From Dryas octopetala (Eukaryota; Streptophyta; Magnoliopsida; Rosales; Rosaceae), in assembly GCA_963921425.1 (NCBI GenBank), contig OY992834.1:22023923-22087922 (forward strand): a stretch of 64,000 nucleotides of DNA, read 5' to 3'. The notes under the pieces were generated by a model. That model made no database searches. It was not told the DNA's origin and was given only the letters and a program-made list of their open reading frames with translations. The position numbers and the translations under genes are program-made. Within the stretch, counting starts at the first letter, position 1, and every line of letters starts with the position of its first letter. This document shows positions 60,501 to 64,000 of the stretch, piece by piece.

Positions 60501-62178
60501 TTACCCCCATTTCCACAAGATCTAAACGGGCAGCCACCCCATCTTTTGTCTTACCTTGAATGTTTAGTAAAGTCCCAATGATACTCTCGCACACATTCTT
60601 CTCAATGTGCATTACATCGAGAGCATGCCTTATATGAAGGGTCTTCCAATACTCTAGGTCAAAGAAGATTGATCTCTTCATCCAACATGGAGTATGGCTT
60701 TCACCACCTAAGTTGTCCTTTCTTTGTGTCTTCCCAAAGATACAATTGATTCCTGAAACTCTTTCCAAGACTTGATGTCCACTTAGAGGTGTAGGAGGCT
60801 CACGCTCATCTTGCTTGTTATTAAAAGCAGCCATTTGTCTCCGATATGGGTGGTGGCGTGGTAAGAATCTTCTGTGGCCTTAGAAACAAGTTTTCTTACC
60901 ATGTTCTAGCCTAACAGAATCTGTGTTTTCTCTACATATGGGACATGGTTTATACCCTTTCACTGAGGCCCCGGACAAGTTACCATAAGCTGGAAAATCA
61001 TTGATCGTCCATAGAAGTACAGCCTTCAAAATGAATGAGTTTTTCCTGAAACCATCATACACTCCTTCAATTCCATTCCATAGTGCTCTCAAATCCTTAA
61101 CAAATGGTTCTAAATACACATCTATGTCATTTTCTGGCTGCTTAGGACCCGAAATCAACAAACTTAACATCATAAATTTCCTCTTCATGCACAACCACGG
61201 AGGAAGGTTGTAGGTGACTAAGAGGACAGGCCAACAACTATATCGACTACTTAATGAACTGTGTGGATTTATCCCATCAGCCGAAAGGGCAAGCCTTAGA
61301 TTTCTAGGCTCGATTGCAAAATCCGGCCACTTATGGTCAACCAACTTCCAAGCTGGAGAATCAGCTGGATGGCGCATGATGTCGTCACTCACTCTCTGAT
61401 CGGCATGTCAAGTGAGGTTCTTCGAAATTTCACAAGATTTAAACATTTGTTTAAACCTTGGAATAGGAGGAATGTACCACAATACTTCGGCTGGAACCCC
61501 TTCCTTCTCAATTGTTCCCTTGTTTAGCTTCCACCTAGAGAGATCACACTTCGGGCACCTTGTTTCATCTTCATACTCCTTTCTATATAAGATACAATCA
61601 TTCGAGCAAGCATGTATCTTCACATACTCCATTCCTAAAGCAGCCAATGTCTTCTTCGCCTCGTATATAGACAAGGGTAGCACATTACCATCAAGTAGCA
61701 TATCTCCAAAAGCAACCAAAAAATCAGAGAAGCTACTCTCTGTCAGCCCATGTTTTGCCTTCAGGTTGAACAATCTGACCAATGCAGATAACCTGCTGTA
61801 CTTATCACAACCAACATATAAGAGCATTTCCCCTTCCTCAACGAAACTCTGAAACTTGCCCGGATCATGATTGAAATTATCAAACGCTTCTTCGCACATG
61901 TCTACTGTTTCAGAACCAAGAAAACCATATTGCTCATCCCTACAGACACTAGCTTCACCATGCCATATTCAGTTGTTATACCTTTCATCAAAACCATGAA
62001 AGTACAAATGCTCCCTAACCACTTTTACCATATACTTACTCAAGTTCCCACATTTATTGCAAGGACAATGGATGTACTTACGTTTGCCACTATTGCCTAC
62101 TCCTAACCTTAGAAAATTCTCAACTCCCACCTCATACACCTTACTCCTTCTATCAGCATGCATCCATGTTTTATCCAT

Positions 62179-63432
62179 TGAACTTACCGATATCAACTTC
62201 ACATGAAGAGAAACCAAGTTAATTCAATACCAAATACCAATTAAAGATGCAAAATATATAGCTATTAAGATACCTATTTCCCAAAACAACAATCTAGCAA
62301 AGTCACAATTCACAATTATTTCAGCATTCCTAACACAAAAACATGCAAAATAGCAAACATACAACACAATTTTCACCAATTTTTAAGCATATATATAATG
62401 CAAAAATAAGATGTTTCAGAAATTGCATAATGCAAACATATGTAAAAATAAAAGGGTATGAGGCTGGGCAGAATCTGTTAAATCATCTATGTAGCCTAGC
62501 TCTTTTTTTTCTTTTTCTTTTTTCTTCTTTTGTTCTTTGACAGAATTTGTGCAGTCTAGCTAATTACATGAGAAAATAAATGAATAAACTCCACCAACAT
62601 GATGTTTCCTACCAAGGCAGAAATGCATGGGAATAGATAGCAATAGTATGGTTAATTAAATGCTTAATGAGATGGTAAAGATTGGAAAATTATACGTAGA
62701 TGGACTAAAGGCACCCTATAAGCAATGAAGAAGAATAAAATCCAGATCCAAAATATTGGATGATTACGAGGTTAAAACATTTAATTACATATTGCAAGGG
62801 TTTATCATTGGATGAGTGTTACACATGTTCTTTTATTGTATTCTTATGTTTTCCATCTGTACTGCTTACATAGTGCTCCTAGAGGTCTGGCCATTTTGAA
62901 ACATAACAGTTTAGTTTAATGGAGTTACATCTTAAGTAGAAGCTTACATGCTTTAACAGACTTTTCAGAATAGAAGTTAGTTCAAAATGAAATTAACATG
63001 ACAACGAACAAGATAATCTTCCATTTTTCTTTATCTCGTGACTAAAGTATCTACAGTTCATTATATTGAAAGCAGTAGATCCATTTTCTCCAACTATCTA
63101 TCTTGTACCATTTATGGGCCATCATTCATCCCCACAGACTATTTTAAGTATTGCACTAAGAGAATATACTCATATACTTATACTCACCTTGAATTCAATC
63201 CTCCTTCCTAAGAAAGTGAAGGAAACCTCAGAGATATCCAACAAACCCAATCGAACCCTGTTGAAAATAGACCCAAATCGATGGAATTATTCACCAATAA
63301 AAGTTAAAACCCACAGGAGAAAGAGAGAGAAACTGAAAACCAAAAAAACCCCTATTTTCAAGAATAAAACGAACCCAAGCTGAAACCCCCAAATTTGAAG
63401 AAAAACAAAAACCACAAAAAAACCCCTAATTT
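62179..63432. other. Noncoding region upstream of the CACTA-2 transposase
   Basis: No coding similarity on either strand. It probably holds the 5' leader, an intron and the promoter of the TNP2-type gene. The stretch 63280-63430 contains a diverged partial copy ('acccctattttcaagaataa') of the repeat that follows. Confidence 0.5.
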
Positions 63433-63975
63433 GAAACCCTATTTTCAGAAATAAGAAACTCAAGAGAAGAAGGTACAAAGAAGGGGAAAGAGTACAAGAG
63501 ATTGAGGAGGGATTGAGCTTACAATTTCCACAGACGCAGTAACCCAAGGACGCCATCGACGCCACCGACGGAAAGGAGGGAGAATGAGAGCCACACACCA
63601 AGGCCAAGGACTACTTCCGGCAGCACCGACGCCGGCAGCTGGGTGAGGGAGAAGGATCGCGCGAGCTGGCCTGGGTGAGAGAGAAGGATCGAGCTGGGTG
63701 AGTGACTAGGGGGAATGTGTCGTGAAACCCTATTTTCAGAAATAAGAAACTCAAGAGAAGAAGGTACAGAGAAGGGGAAAGAGTACAAGAGATTGAGGAG
63801 GGATTGAGCTTACAATTTCCACAGACGCAGTAACCCAAGGACGCCACCGACGGAGAAGAGGGAGAATGAGAGCCACACACCGATGCCAAGGACTACTTCC
63901 AGTAGCACCGACGTCGGCAGCTGGGTGAGAGAGAAGGATCGAGCTGGGTGAGTGATTGGGGGAATGTGTCGTGAC
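63433..63975. repeat. 291-bp tandem duplication
   Basis: The segment starting 'gaaaccctattttcag' at 63433 recurs at 63724 with few changes ('gtacaaagaagg' versus 'gtacagagaagg'; a gap in the second copy near 63910). It lies at the expected promoter or leader end of CACTA-2, read to the left. The second copy ends near 63975. Confidence 0.88.
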
Positions 63976-64000
63976 TGGGGGGGTTGGGAAACTTGGCTAA

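Larger units (their letters stand above)
53068..62178 (-). pseudogene. TNP2/TNPD-type CACTA transposase, stopped and split by an LTR
   Basis: The catalytic gene of CACTA-2. One long exon, 59883-62178, starts ATG at 62176-62178 (MDKTWMHADRRS). It carries Transpos_assoc with CPCNKCGN, Transposase_21 and DUF4218 (SIFYRWMYPFERGMKVLKGY). Motifs taken as the DDE-like triad are kept: SADGINP (residue ~301), INDFPAYG (~394), LDVMHIEKNV (~521-528). In-frame stops: TGA 61969-61971, TGA 61408-61410, TAA 60880-60882; all three breaks keep the same frame. An LTR (54161-59882) sits at about residue 766. Beyond it the exon goes on to about 54018, with a 1-base frameshift near 54072, then exons near 53819-53929 and 53068-53717 (DUF4216: SFYGVIEEIWELDY), ending at 53068. 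The product would cut and join element ends; this copy cannot. Confidence 0.88.
46952..64000 (-). mobile_element. CACTA-2: large two-gene CACTA transposon, right end outside the window
   Basis: Starts CACTACAAGAAAAACC at 46952 inside mitochondrial-like DNA, followed by subterminal repeats. Both genes read right to left: TNP2-type transposase (53068-62178), then a TNPA-type gene with Ulp1-like protease (48018-52869). An LTR nest (54161-59882) interrupts the transposase gene. No right terminal repeat is seen before 64000, so at least 17 kb belongs to it, about 11.3 kb without the LTRs. Target duplication cannot be checked; the three bases before the left end are TTC. Multiple stops make it immobile on its own. 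Confidence 0.88.

Noticed and set aside
1-64000. The window as a piece of an actual mitochondrial genome
   Set aside because: Nested LTRs with 5-bp duplications, two CACTA elements with plant nuclear introns and decayed tRNAs are not expected in a working mitochondrial genome; a NUMT explains the mitochondrial-like parts.

Overview
The window looks like nuclear DNA of a flowering plant, probably a eudicot. It has no recognisable host protein-coding gene. It contains DNA of plant-mitochondrial type, marked by decayed copies of mitochondrial trnE(UUC), trnP(UGG) and trnF(GAA), a group II intron domain V, and typical mitochondrial spacer texture. That DNA has been split by transposable elements of clearly nuclear type. 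The best single description is a nuclear mitochondrial insertion (NUMT), roughly 15 kb of which is still visible, opened up by many insertions.

Layout: 1-1093 LTR-like segment, cut by the window edge; 1094-4713 mitochondrial-like block I; 4714-6801 LTR of Tat/Ogre-like type; 6802-7839 block II; 7840-14960 a complete but deleted CACTA (En/Spm) DNA transposon, CACTA-1, with a 3-bp AGC target duplication; 14961-16808 block III with a group II intron domain V; 16809-19609 a solo LTR with CTAGT duplication; 19610-22373 block IV with pseudo-trnE; 22374-40686 a nest of six LTRs up to three levels deep; 40687-46951 block V with pseudo-trnP, pseudo-trnF and Ty3/gypsy relics; 46952 to the window end a second, larger CACTA element, CACTA-2, interrupted at 54161-59882 by an LTR that itself holds another LTR.

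The LTRs (2.5-3.2 kb each once nested copies are removed) begin TGTAACGACC or TGTRAGA, end CTGTCA or GTTACA, and have 5-bp target duplications that I could match for nearly all of them. None has an internal domain, so they read as solo LTRs. They share blocks but swap ends and carry different tandem repeats, so they look mosaic.

Both CACTA elements are read right to left (minus strand). CACTA-2 keeps the two-gene layout: a TNP2/TNPD-type transposase (Transpos_assoc, Transposase_21, DUF4218, DUF4216), then a TNPA-type gene fusing Transposase_24 and DUF8039 domains to a Ulp1-like C48 cysteine protease. Both genes are dead: premature stops and two frameshifts. CACTA-1 keeps only the TNPA-type gene and the last exon of the TNP2 gene, so it is an internal deletion derivative. 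Most premature stops, and the changes in the pseudo-tRNAs, are C-to-T or G-to-A transitions, as expected for old, methylated, silent DNA.
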